Shown piece by piece: positions 26,301 to 35,967 of a DNA stretch of 40,706 nt. The DNA is taken from NCBI GenBank assembly GCA_905221605.1, contig CAJNDS010002248.1, forward strand, positions 512,416 through 553,121. Direction: 5' to 3'. The stretch is from Symbiodinium natans. Lineage: Eukaryota; Sar; Dinophyceae; Suessiales; Symbiodiniaceae. The notes under the pieces were generated by a model that saw only the letters and a program-made list of their open reading frames with translations, was not told the origin of the DNA and searched no databases. The first letter of the stretch is position 1; each line of letters opens with the position of its first letter. The position numbers and the translations under genes were made by a program.

Positions 26301-26661
26301 CTGACCTCGAGCTTTGAAAAGCTCTGCTCGTTGCTACTCGCAACATTGTTCTCGAATTTGGCTAAAAAAAGGGGTGCCCTTATTGGAGCAAGGTTACTCG
26401 GCTACCAAGGCTTCTACAAACCTTCCAGCGTCAGGGGATGAGTTGGTCCCGACTGCCTTCCGCAGATCTCACAAGCCCGACGACCATTATCCCGCCCCGT
26501 TGCCTGGCATTGCTCCATGCCATCAGAGGTGCTCCCTTTCATAGCACGAGGGCTGGGTTTTACCTTAAACCCTAAGCCCTAAACCCCAAACCCTAAACCC
26601 TAAACCCCAAGCCCTAAACCCTAAACCCTAAACCCTAAGGATCCTGCTTAAGGATTTGCAG
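26301..26661. other. Intron remainder with CCCTAAA array
   Basis: CCCTAAA/CCCCAAA array at 26564-26638. AAAAAAGGGGTGCC occurs at 25921 and again at 26365, on either side of the TTAA element. No exon seen. Confidence 0.5.
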
Positions 26662-26756
26662 TCGACGAAGAGCACCTCGTCCTCGCCACCGTGAATTTCG
26701 TTGCCAGCCCGCCCAACATAGTCAGCACTGTTTACATGCATCTCGGCTGGGCAGCA
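26662..26756 (+). CDS. Beta-propeller-like gene, blade exon
   Basis: After TTTGCAG the frame reads VDEEHLVLATVNFVASPP, then NIVSTVYMHLGWAAG, in phase with the exon ending at 25762 (the codon G/TC is split). L-V-L-A-T-V then V-Y-M-H-x-G-W repeats the blade pattern of the upstream exon. The 3' edge lies in GCAGCAGGG. Confidence 0.6.
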
Positions 26757-26780
26757 GGGTTTAGGGTTTAGGGTTTAGGG

Positions 26781-27132
26781 TTTATAAAGAAATGTATAGG
26801 GTTTGGGTCCCAAAAAGTTTTGAGCGAAAGTTTTGACTGAAACGTTTTGACCGAAAAGTTTTTTTGGAACTAGGTTTTTCAGTTTTTTTTTTTTGGGCGG
26901 GGAGGGGGGCTGGGGCGGGCTGGGGGGTGGCTGGGGGGGGGCTGAGAAGGGGGTGGGTGGGGGAAGGAGGGCTGGGGGGTGAGGGGGGGAACTGGACGGG
27001 CCAGAGGTTTAAGTACATTGAGCATTTGGCCTCCCAGAGGTGTTTTGGAGTTTTTTTCGTAAAATTCAGCTTGTCAGCTTTTAGACAAATAACCTGGGAA
27101 ATCCTGAATGATTCCACATACAATTTCTATTT
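26781..27132. mobile_element. Terminal-inverted-repeat element, short copy
   Basis: Left end TATAAAGAAATGTATAGGG followed by TTTGGGTCCCAAA. Right end ACATACAATTTCTATTTATT. Both ends match the 1.6-kb element at 35697-37325, whereas the interiors differ (here a G-rich tract). TTTAGGG-type repeat lies on both sides. Confidence 0.68.
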
Positions 27133-27145
27133 ATTTTGTCTTGAG

Positions 27146-27262
27146 GGTTTGGGGTTTATGGGGTTTGTAGGGTTTATAGGGTTTATAGGGTTTATACAGT
27201 AGGGTTTATACAGTAGGGTTTATACAGTAGGGTTTATAGGGTGTAGAGGGTGTTTAGGGTCT
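27146..27262. repeat. TTTATAGGG / TTTATACAGTAGGG array
   Basis: Mixed 9-bp units TTTATAGGG and 14-bp units TTTATACAGTAGGG. The same 9-bp variant fills the intron at 5606-5795. Confidence 0.82.
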
Positions 27263-28418
27263 AGGCTCATTTTTGGATGTTCGGCGCGAAGATTTCGGGC
27301 GATCAGAATTGCAAAGAGCTGCAGAAAGGGTCAGAACAACGACCAATTGAAGCCTGAAATTGCGGTCAAATACCCTATACGGCAATAATCCCGGTTAATG
27401 AACCAGAAACCCGTTACCGGTTGATTTGGTCCCCAAGGGATGCATGTCCCAGAGTGGGCCAAGGGAGAGACCCCAGCTCTTCAACCAGGACTGTCGCACT
27501 GTCCATTAGACAACTTAGGGTTTAGGGTTTAGGGTTTAGGGTTTAGGGTTTAGGGTTTAGGGTGTCAACCCGCTATCACCGTCCATTGTGGCCCTGCGCG
27601 TTTTGTGCGTGCCATTTTGGAGTTGGATGCCGGAAAACGTGGAAAACTCGAGGTTTGTGCTCGTCATATTCGCTGGACGTGTCTTGTCTATCCTCAAAAT
27701 CACCACTGCCGCCAGGCTTTCGTGATCGCGCGCGCAAGAACACCGCGCACAGCGCTGTTTGCGACGCCTGCGAAGTTCGATCTTTAAAGTGCTTGCTTTT
27801 TGAACACTATCTTCTGGCGAAAGCACTGTGCACGGCGTTCTTGTGCTTATGTTGTACAAAGAGGCAGAAATATGTACAGCGAGGCAAAAACGCTGCAAAT
27901 GCCAGTGGTTTGGGCACTTCGCCAAAGGCATGAACGCTGATGACCGCGTGTCTTGTTCCATAAGATATTGCGAAGAGAAGCCAACATGCTGCAAATACCA
28001 GTGTTTCGGGCATCTTCGCCAAGAGCATGAACGCTTGTAACCACGTGTCTTGCTCCAGAAAACGTCAAACATCCTTGACAAAAATGTTGTAAATACCCAT
28101 ATGAATGGATTTTATACCCTCCCCCCCTCCCACCCCGAACAGCCGTAGACGTGGGATTGCGTTAGCCTAAACCCGTAGCCCTAAACCCTAAGCCCTGCGC
28201 AGGGTTGACAAGCACAAATCGAGAAGTGTACCAAGCGTCGAAACCCTTAACTCTTCCAAGACCTTGTCCGATTTCTCCTGGCCCTTCTTCAGTCGCCCTA
28301 AACCCTAAATTCTAAACCCTAAGCCCGAAAAACCTTGCCGGCTTGTGCGAGAGTGAGCGACTAAACCCTGAAAAAGCCTAAAACCCTGAACCCTTAACAT
28401 GGCGCCCTTGACTTGCAG
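27263..28418. other. Intron or spacer with introner remnant, TTTAGGG array and ~103-bp duplication
   Basis: A remnant introner seems to end at 27438 (GGTTGATTTGGTCCCCAAG). An exon may follow (MHVPEWAKGETPALQPGLSH), but this is weak. A TTTAGGG array lies at 27518-27562. GCTGCAAATGCCAGTGGTTT (27891) is partly repeated at 27988 (GCTGCAAATACCAGTGTTTC), giving two copies of about 70 bp with period near 98-100. Confidence 0.5.
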
Positions 28419-28494
28419 GTATGAGTGGGCAGGCAGCTCGTGGAGTGGGCCGGTTGCGAACTTTACTCCCTTTGTTTCCCAGAAGCGTCAGAAG
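28419..28494 (+). CDS. Beta-propeller-like gene, blade exon
   Basis: After ACTTGCAG the frame reads YEWAGSSWSGPVANFTPFVS, then QKRQK. Y-E-W-x-G-S-S-W matches the V-Y-x-x-x-x-G-x-W strand of the other blades. A stop follows at 28495, so the exon ends just before. Confidence 0.52.
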
Positions 28495-28576
28495 TGATTC
28501 GTTTAGGGTTTAGGGTTTAAGGGCTAGGGCCGCTAGGGTTTGGGGTGCCCTCAGGGTGGGGTGCTCGTTAGTTCAG

Positions 28577-28668
28577 CAGTGGATGTTGAGGCTTCCCCGC
28601 CTGGATGGCTACTCTCGAAGCTGGCAGTGGAGGGCAACTACGCACTGGCGGCGAGGGTTCAGAAACCA
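28577..28668 (+). CDS. Beta-propeller-like gene, blade exon
   Basis: After GTTCAG the frame reads VDVEASPPGWLLSKLAVEG, then NYALAARVQKP. G-W-x-L-S-K-L then Y-A-L-A-A repeats the pattern G-W-H-L-N-A-N-L then I-V-I-A of exon 25368-25762. Confidence 0.5.
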
Positions 28669-29051
28669 AGGGGTTTAGGGTTTAGGGTTTATGGGGGTTT
28701 AGGGTTTTGGGGTTTATAGGGTTTAGGGTTATGGGAGTTTACGAACAACAAGGGACCCCCAACATAGTCCCCCAAACAGTAGGGTTCCCTTATAATGCGG
28801 ACCAAAGACCCCTAATATCGTAAACCCCCACATAGGCCCAGAGTACTGGGTAAGGTTACTGCGACTCCAGGGGCACAAAACGTTGCAGTGACAAGAGTTT
28901 GCAACCCCTGTTTTGTTGCTGTAATTCCGCAGTAATTAACAAGGAACGGAATTCCGCCAGGTTACTTCGCCTAAACCCTAAACCCTAAACCCTCAACCCT
29001 AAACCCTAAACCCTAAACCCTAAACCTAACCCTTTGAGACATGCTTGTCAG
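28669..29051 (+). repeat. Intron with TTTAGGG arrays and a family-4 inverted-repeat element
   Basis: TTTAGGG at 28673-28735 and CCCTAAA at 28972-29030. Between them, AACAGTAGGGTTCCCTTATA (28783) resembles AATAGTAGGATTTTCCTTAT at 38820. GGAGTTTACGA (28735) and TCGTAAACCCC (28818) are inverted ends. Confidence 0.5.
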
Positions 29052-29172
29052 GTCCTCAATGACGGATCGGCGAGCCATACTGCAGTCGTCTACGAACGCC
29101 GCAACGGCTCGTGGGCGGAGGCCGGTTTCAGCACATTCTCCGAAGACCCAAGCTCCCAATTACATGTTGGCT
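29052..29172 (+). CDS. Beta-propeller-like gene, blade exon
   Basis: After TTGTCAG the frame reads VLNDGSASHTAVVYERRNGS, then WAEAGFSTFSEDPSSQLHVG and L. The V-V-Y-E-R-R-N-G-S-W blade strand is clear. The exon ends near 29172, before an in-frame stop at 29182. The next blade exon in line is 38158, about 9 kb away. Confidence 0.6.
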
Positions 29173-29412
29173 TGAAAATTTAGGGTTCAGGGTTGAAGGG
29201 TTGAGGGTTGAAGGGTTTAGGGTTTAGGGTTATTAGGGTTTCGTGGTTCCTGGCTCAGATGAGTTAAGGTGGCTCTGGAGAAAAAAGGCGTATTGCTGCC
29301 AGGGGTATTTGCGTTCGCTGATTGGACTGGTGTGTTTGTTGGTCTGGAAGCTGTGGAGGCAGTCGGGTTCGGTTGCTGGTGGGGCGAACTTCGTTAAGTT
29401 CAGCCTCAAAGC

Positions 29413-30100
29413 ATGGCAGCAGCGCAACCTAGAACACTAGATCTCAAAGAACCTCAGGTGCTGCTTCACTTCCCGAATGACGCTGGGGGCTTCTTTTGGC
29501 AACATAGATTGTTGCTGGAGAAAACAGCTCCTGGTGTTTGGATTGGAGTCACCCCTGACGGTGATATTGAGCGTATCAACCTGAATCAAGCATGGCATGT
29601 CCCTTTGGCTCGTCGGGCCGACTTCCCTCATGCACAAGCCCCTTTCGTCTACGCCTTTGACCCCATTCCTCGTGATGGCCAATCTTTTCAATGACGCTGG
29701 AGTTGAGGAGATCCAGGCTTGTGACTCGCGCGGACTTCGGGGAGATTGTTCCGGAGGACGAAGTGGAAGACGGAGTCATTCTCCGAGACTGCGCTCTGGT
29801 AGAGAGGGATGGGGAGGAAGTCTATGTGCGTAGGATCCCTGCTGCAGATCGGGTGGCATGGATTGAGAGAAAGGAGAAGTCAAAGGGGGGCATCCGTCTG
29901 TGGGGAGACCATCGAGATGGACAGCGGAAACGCTTCCTTGACTTTAAAGGTGTTACGCTGATGAGAAACACAAAGCTTGAGGAGGCCCCTTGCCAGTCCT
30001 CGGGGTCATGGAGCAGCAGTGAGGGAAGGGGCTACCGACATGACGAGTTACCACTTGAACTGGAGTCAGTCGTCAGGAGTCTCCCAATTTTCTGCAGCCG
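29413..30100 (+). pseudogene. DIRS-like retroelement, 5' open region (gag-position domain), frameshifted
   Basis: The first frame (29413-29694) holds LHFPNDAGGFFWQHRLLLEK, then TAPGVWIGVTPDGDIERI and VPLARRADFP. Coding sense then moves to another frame (29691-30000), with VTRADFGEIVPEDEVEDGVI, VYVRRIPAADRVAWIERK and RLWGDHRDGQRKRFLDFK. The change of frame near 29690 means a small indel. It stands where a gag or leader protein would be, but I know of no named domain. Decay is shown by the frame change and by loss of coherent sequence after about 30000. Confidence 0.55.
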
Positions 30101-30299
30101 CACACGAGCACAAGGTCCTTTGCGACAGTGGGCGCGACAGACCAGCTTGACCTCTCGAATCTCCTCATGGCCGAGATCACCATTCGGAGGCTCATCCAGA
30201 TCGAGATGGCGGTGGCACGCAACCTGTTGGCTCCCGACGACAGCGGCTTGGATTTGGTGATGGAGCAGCCAGTTGGAGTCAGTTGACAGGCCGTAACGC

Positions 30300-30341
30300 T
30301 TGGGTTCAACAACTGGCTAGTTGGGTTCAACAACTGGCTAG
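30300..30341 (+). repeat. Tandem duplication of 21 bp
   Basis: TTGGGTTCAACAACTGGCTA(G) occurs twice in direct succession inside the retroelement. Confidence 0.9.
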
Positions 30342-30349
30342 CTGGTCGT

Positions 30350-31021
30350 TTGAAGGACAGAGCAAACGTACAGAAGCAAGCAAGACTCTATCGTGAGGAG
30401 TCGGTGGTCGGCGGCCTGGAGTTGCAGCCGGCTCCGGGGAACTCCAAAGGGAAAGCCAAAGCCGGGGCGCAAAGTGGCGCCGCAGGCGGCGGCAACTACG
30501 CGGTGTGCGACTCCTCTGGCGCTCTCCGTGTGGCCTGCGCTGGAGGTTACAGCTTGCGCAAATTTTGAGGCCGCCATGGAGGAGACCAGTGGACTTCGGC
30601 GACACGATTTCCCCTTTCCTCTAGGGCCTGGTGCCCTTCAGGACCAGCCTTCGCGGGTTCAACAGGTTGGGCGAGCTTTCAACCGCCTCGCTGGCTACAA
30701 ATTCGAAACACCTCTTCCACAGCATTCTCATCGACCGCCCACTGCAGTCCAGAATAACCTTTTGTTTGCAGCGAGCGAAAGCTCTGATTGCAGAGGCGGG
30801 CCCGTGTCCTGATGGTTACCTCGGCAAAGATGCTCTTCAGGACTTGATGAGATGTCACAACCTCTATGAAGGGGAGCCCGGCAATCTTGCATGCTATGAC
30901 CCTGACAAGTTAAAAATACTTCGGTCAGGCTTGAAACCTCCTTGCTTGGTGGAGCTGGTGGTTTTATCATGTTTTACCTCTATCTCGGAGACGGCAAGCA
31001 CACATCGAGAGATCCCCGAAA
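30350..31021 (+). pseudogene. DIRS-like retroelement, linker to reverse transcriptase
   Basis: Fragments in several frames: LKDRANVQKQARLYREE-like sequence at 30350 and NLYEGEPGNLACYDPDKLKI near 30860. Frame changes indicate decay. No catalytic motif in this part. Confidence 0.45.
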
Positions 31022-31826
31022 GAATTCGAAGAGTTTAAAGCCGCGAGCCCAGAAAGCTGCCCCAGACAACCGTATTGGGATCCCACCTTACGTGCTGACA
31101 GCCAGCTGAGAATTCACAGACTTCCTGAAGCGGTTGCAGTGGGAATTGTTGGGTTTCGCAAGCGAATTCGTAGCAAGGTGGGCATCCTCTTCGTGAAGAA
31201 GACGCCTGATGCTATTCGCATGATAATCGATGCACGCGTCACGAACGCTCATCACAGGCATCCTCCTATCACCAGGCTGGGCAGCGCCTCTAACTTTGCA
31301 GACCTTGACCTTTCAAGCGAGTCGCTGTCGGAACGTTTGAGTCAGCCGGAGGAGGAGATAAGTTGGGGCACCGAGATGGATGTCTCCGATTGCTTTTACC
31401 AGTTTCAGTTGAAAGAGATGGGCTCATGGTTTGGTATAGACTTCCCCAAAGTGGCGAGCGATTGGGCTGAACATGGTTTTGATGTCGACACTGTGTATAA
31501 TGAGGATAGAGGGATTCAAGAGCGTGTTCGGCCTGATGAAGTTCTGTATCCAGTTCTCAATGGGTTGGACCTGGGCGCTCTTTTTTGCAAACGAGACTAT
31601 CGCAAGCATAGTCCGAGAAACGTTTGAAGGGCATGGATGTGAGATGAGAGAGAAGCTCCCGGTGCCCCAGCTTTGGGATTCCCCCACTATCACTTCGATT
31701 TATGTGGACAATGTTGCTATTATAGGGGCCCGTAAGAAGGACGTTGAGAACAGAGCACAGGGAAAGTTGTTCAAGTTTGGCTTGGGCAAGTCACCGCCAT
31801 GTTTCGTTTCAGTCCATATTTCCTGA
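31022..31826 (+). pseudogene. Reverse transcriptase of DIRS-like element, frameshifted
   Basis: The frame from 31022 reads through LRIHRLPEAVAVG, VGILFVKKTPDAIRMIIDAR and EMDVSDCFYQFQL. The last is RT motif A, with the first catalytic aspartate. Near 31550 the sense moves to another frame, reading MGWTWALFFANETIASIV and then SIYVDNVAIIGA. The latter stands at the Y-x-D-D box, with N for the second aspartate. Both the frameshift and the D-to-N change speak against activity, although Y-V-D-N could be typical of this subfamily, which I cannot check. A thumb-like part follows. Confidence 0.75.
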
Positions 31827-32560
31827 GTATCTTTGACAAGATTTACCGGTTCACTATGATTACAGAGGATAAGCGCGTCCCTTTGTGGCCGGCCGTCAGG
31901 GCGGAGATTCAGAACGCGTGTGATCTCATTTGGTTTGCAAGAGTTGACTTGGGAGCGGGTCACATTTCTCACGTCGACATGGGTGGCTCGGCCGACAACG
32001 GTTACGCCCTCATGAGTCGAAGAGCTTCTACATCATTGATCCGATCTGCGTGTTGTTTTTGAGAAAAGTGGCGTTATGTGTCGCTACCAGATTCGTTGAA
32101 GGAGCTGGTTGAGAAGTTAGGCGCAAGTCACGAAGATGTGTACGACTTTGGGCGCTTGGAAAGCGCAATGCGTAGCACATGGTCAGGGGCGACACTTTCG
32201 GGGGTTGGGCTTGGCACGCAATATTCACACACAGTGGTTGCAAGAGGCACTTCGGGAAGGGTCGTGGTTGAAAACGAGCCCCCTGATGAGCCAATATCGT
32301 GCCAAAAGATCCATGACAGTGGATGTTGACTGCCCCGCTCTTGTTCCGCCTCTTGATCCTGAGCTACTTTCTGAGGACACCTTTCTGGGCAAAACGCTGG
32401 CCTGAAGAGCACATTGGCATGAAGGAGGGGAGAGTCGTGCTCAGTAGCTTGAAAAGGTCAGGCGAGGTTGGGAATCCGCTGGAGGCTGGGACATGTCGAA
32501 ACCAAGAGGAACCTCGCCGACGCCCCCTCGCGACTTTTTGAAGCAAAACGTCATTTCGAA
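31827..32560 (+). pseudogene. RNase H-like region of DIRS-like element, broken frames
   Basis: Recognisable pieces: VDMGGSADNGYALMSRRAS (first acidic strand with D), HIGMKEGRVVLSSLKR (about 32410-32457) and LGHVETKRNLADAPSRLFE (about 32485-32541). They follow the order seen in RNase H after the reverse transcriptase of DIRS-type elements. They lie in at least three frames, so several indels have occurred. Confidence 0.6.
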
Positions 32561-32699
32561 CCGTCGTGGGACGAGCAGAACAACCTTGAGTCACCTCCCA
32601 GCGGTCAGCCTGTTAGCGTTCGTTTGCATGATGTTCTTTTTCCCCCAGAGACACGTCGAGAGTCGAGAACCCGGAGGTTCAGACACTCCTGAAGAATGT

Positions 32700-33269
32700 G
32701 GCCCCCCGCAGGCTATGGACGACAGAGACGCGCCCACTTCTTCAAGGGAGCGTTCGGATCGGCTACGGCTACATGTTCGGCTTCCTCCCGGGCTTCGTTG
32801 GAAGGGTTGTGTTTGGGAGGGTTTTCGTGGAGGTGGACAACTTTCCCAAACCTTTGTGTCGCATGGACGGGCAGTCCTTCCGCCTATATATATGGATATA
32901 GCTCATGGGCCGGCGCATGACTTAACTCGTAGAAGTACACAGCTGGCTGTGATTGAGATGCTCCTCCATTCTGAAGTTGGTTATCTACACCTGGGAACGC
33001 CGCGCACAGTGTTCGCACAAGCTCGCCGCAACATTCAGAACATTTGCAGAGCGCGAGAGAGAGAACGTGTCGGGTGCGAACTTGCCTTATTCGCGGCAGG
33101 ACTGCGCAGGAATGCGCATTCGAAGAATATCTTCTGGTGCATCGAGAATCCGTCGTCGTCGAGGCTCTGGGAGTTTTGGGCCATAAAGGACTTAAAGATG
33201 TTGGACAATGTGTTTGAGGTCAGATTTCCGATGTGCAAGTATGGGATGCCATATAAAAAGCCAATATAA
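32700..33269 (+). pseudogene. Methyltransferase-position domain of DIRS-like element
   Basis: The frame at the 3' part reads NIFWCIENPSSSRLWEFW, then MCKYGMPYKKPI. I-E-N-P-S-S-S-x-L-W followed by C-x-Y-G is reminiscent of the DNA methyltransferase-like domain placed between RNase H and recombinase in DIRS-type elements. The assignment to adenine or cytosine type is open. Upstream of 33000 the sense is scattered over two frames. Confidence 0.45.
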
Positions 33270-33362
33270 CCCTGCCTACAAACTGTCCCCTCCTCAAGAA
33301 GCTGCGGGAGAGTGTCACCATAAACGCCGCGCAGAACAGCTCCGGGGAAGAACTATATGTGC

Positions 33363-33410
33363 AAAGATGGCTCTCGTACTTTGTGGCGATGGCTCTCGTA
33401 CTTTGTGGCT
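33363..33410 (+). repeat. Tandem duplication of ~22 bp
   Basis: GATGGCTCTCGTACTTTGTG(GC) occurs twice in direct succession (33367 and 33389), between the methyltransferase-position and recombinase regions. Confidence 0.9.
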
Positions 33411-33494
33411 CAATAAGTCCCAAAACGCTGCAGTATACCCGGCAGAGCTTTGTCGCCAACGGTACGTGTCAGGCTGTAAATTCAGCGCTTACGA

Positions 33495-34420
33495 ATGCTT
33501 CGGACAAGTACTGAGCAGGCCGTTCCTCCACACAAACGTCTGCGTGCCTCCAAGGTTAAGCCTGCCACCCTCAAGCTCTATCACAACGCGGTCGTAGAGT
33601 TTGAGAGATGGGCGTTAGAGAGGGCACTCAACCTTGGCAGCCACCAAGAGATAGATGAAGCTATGGTTGATTTTCTGCATGAGCTATGCGAAGACTCGCG
33701 GAACATTTCGGATGCAAACTACGCCATTTTCGGAAACATCTTGCTGAGGTCCAGTTTTCATACGCAGGAGCGCGATCAGCTGCCCTTTGCAAAACAAGCC
33801 ATGAAAGGATGGCGGGCACGCTTTCCTGCAAAGAAGAGAACGGGGGTCGATTTGCGATTCTGGGGGCTTCGTGCGCTTCACTGTGTTCGCTTGGGCTTTA
33901 TAGGCAGTGCATGTGCAACCCTGATTCAGGGTGACTCGTACCTTCGACCAAATGAGGTCCTCAGCATTCGCCGCGATTGCGTGGTGCCACCTTCGAGTTC
34001 AACGCTGTCTGAGATTTGGGGCGTAGTCATTTGTCCATTTGAAGAAGGGGCCCCTGCAAAATCTGGTGAGTTTGATGATACAATCTTGTTTGACACGAAG
34101 GAGAGGATTGATGTCAATGTCATCGTGAAGTGTCTCTACAAGACCTCGTGTGGCCATGACTATCTCTTCGGAAATCTGTCATGCAGGGATTATGTGTCGC
34201 ATATCAAGAAAGCTTCAGAACACGCGGGGCTTGGTCATCTCAAACTCACCCCGCACGTGGGGCACTCAGGTGCGAGCACAGACTGTTTTCGCAAGATCCG
34301 TGATTTCAACGAGATACAAGAACGGGTCGCTGGAAGTGTCCACGTTCTGTTTTGAGATACAAGAAGCCTGGGCGCATGTTGCTCCAGAACGACAAGGTCT
34401 CTTCTTCTGTTTGGAAAGCC
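33495..34420 (+). pseudogene. Tyrosine recombinase of DIRS-like element, frameshifted before the catalytic Tyr
   Basis: The open frame 33495-34355 reads a core-binding-like helical part (KPATLKLYHNAVVEFERWA), then DSYLRPNEVLSIRRDCVV, which has the first catalytic arginine in the context R-P-N-E-V-L. Later comes LTPHVGHSGASTD, in the place of the H-x-x-R box. The expected arginine is missing: H-V-G-H stands there. After IQER the sense passes into another frame at about 34325, where RYKKPGRM follows, so the tyrosine-bearing end is separated by a frameshift. A protein from this copy should be inactive. The RT plus tyrosine recombinase combination is what identifies the element as DIRS/Ngaro-like rather than LTR type. 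Confidence 0.72.
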
Positions 34421-35150
34421 GCGATGTCAGCGCGATCTCAAGTGGTGCCTTTACTCCCTTCATATTCTTCTTCTTTTGGTGTAGCAAGAAGTGTGAGAAC
34501 CAATGGTTTGGGCTTTGGGCCACTCATCAGGCCACGTACAGAGGCCTTGTCTTTGAGTTCAATCATAGCTGGCCAGCTATTTTTGTGTAAACTGTCTTTG
34601 AGGGCAAACCTCACTCAACTTTCAGCCGGGACGACAACGTGCAGCTGCTTGAAAAATGGGGCATTGCTGCACTCAGTCTCATCTGGGATGGGCAGGAGCA
34701 TGTAAAGACACAAAACCTGTTACCAAGGGACAGCCCGATGTCAAATTCAATTACCATGCATGTTTCAGCAGGGGGCTCTCGGAGCCTAATTGGGACGGGA
34801 GCCTCTGATCAACCACCTGTACCTGACGCTTCAAGCAAGAAAATCAATGTGTATGTGACGTTTAGGATGCTGTGCAAAATCAGTTAGTGGTTTGGTGGCT
34901 TGTGCGTGCGTGCGTGCGTGCTTGTGTTGTTTGTTGGTCTTTTGGTTTAGTTTGGGTTGGGTTGGGTTTGTATAGGGTGGTGTTGGGTTGAGCTGGGTTG
35001 GTTGGCTGTCTGCTTGCTTATGTGTTAGTGTTTCGTCCCGTGCAAGCAACTCCATTCTGTATATTCCTGAGAAGCTTTAATGCACAGGCCTGAGCCTCCA
35101 ACATCAGCAGCAGGCCGAAGTCCAAGCCCAAACGCTAACGATTCCTCAAG
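34421..35150. other. 3' part of retroelement or flank, with GTGC microsatellite
   Basis: No domain recognised. (GTGC)n at 34899-34922 and GGTTGGGTTG-type repeats to 35005. The right boundary of the retroelement was not found: no inverted or split direct repeats could be matched by eye. Confidence 0.4.
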
Positions 35151-35154
35151 CCTA

Positions 35155-35310
35155 AGCCCTAAACCCTAAACCCTAAACCCTAAACCCTAAACCCTAAACC
35201 CTAAACCCTAAACCCTAAACCCTAAACCCTAAACCCTAAACCCTAAACCCTAAACCCTAAACCCTAAACCCTGACCCTAGAAACCCTAAACCCTCTAAAC
35301 CCTCAACCGC
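35155..35310. repeat. CCCTAAA array
   Basis: About 17 perfect units plus variants. Confidence 0.95.
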
Positions 35311-35467
35311 GTGTCGATGCGGAGCATGATTCTAGGTGGCCGACTCGAAGGTTGCGCCGGCCGCTTCCTTCAAAGTTGAACTTCGTGGTTCAAAACCCAA
35401 CTTTTCAACTTTTGACGTCTTATAATGTACTCTTGCTCTGAAAGTCTGAACTTTTTACCCGATGGGT

Positions 35468-35531
35468 CCTAAACCCTAAACCCTAAACCCTAAACCCTAA
35501 ACCCTAAACCCTAAACCCTAAACCCTAAACC
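35468..35531. repeat. CCCTAAA array
   Basis: Nine units followed by a CCCCCCC and CTCTCTCT stretch. Confidence 0.93.
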
Positions 35532-35603
35532 CCCCCCTCTCTCTCTCACAGGCATTTGAAACGTCAAACCCTACCCGAGCCCCAAACCCTAAACCTTTAA
35601 CTT

Positions 35604-35698
35604 GTTTAGGGTTTAGGGTTTAGGGTTTAGGGTTTAGGGTTTAGGGTTTAGGGTTTAGGGTTTAGGGTTTAGGGTTTAGGGTTTAGGGTTTAGGGTTT
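35604..35698. repeat. TTTAGGG array left of the TIR element
   Basis: Thirteen units that run directly into the element's left end TTTATAGAAATTG. Confidence 0.95.
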
Positions 35699-35728
35699 AT
35701 AGAAATTGTATAGGGTTTGGGTCCCAAA

Positions 35729-35956
35729 CAGTTTTTTTTCACCGGGCGTCCCTCCAAAGAGGACAGCACGAGCAAAAGGACACCCGGTGAAAAAAAACTC
35801 CCAGGCGAGTTTTTTTTCACCGGGCGTCCTCCAAAGAGGACAGCACAAGCAAAAGGACGCCCGGTAAAAAAAAACTCGCCTGGGAGTTTTTTTTCACCGG
35901 GTGTCCTTTTGCTCGTGCTGTCCTCTTCGGAGGGACGCCCGGTGAAAAAAAAAAAC
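35729..35956. repeat. Three-armed palindrome of a ~66-bp foldback unit
   Basis: The unit TTTTTTTTCACCGGGCGTCC ... GGACACCCGGTGAAAAAAAA is itself an inverted repeat. It occurs twice forward (35729-35797, 35810-35873) and once reversed (35886-35956). The spacers CTCCCAGGCGAG and CTCGCCTGGGAG are reverse complements. The whole block can fold in more than one way. Confidence 0.9.
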
Positions 35957-35967
35957 GTTTGGACCAA

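Noticed and set aside
27557-28081. Overlapping frames on both strands, up to 174 codons
   Set aside because: They cover a degenerate tandem duplication of about 100 bp. No motif or consistent sense in any of the frames.
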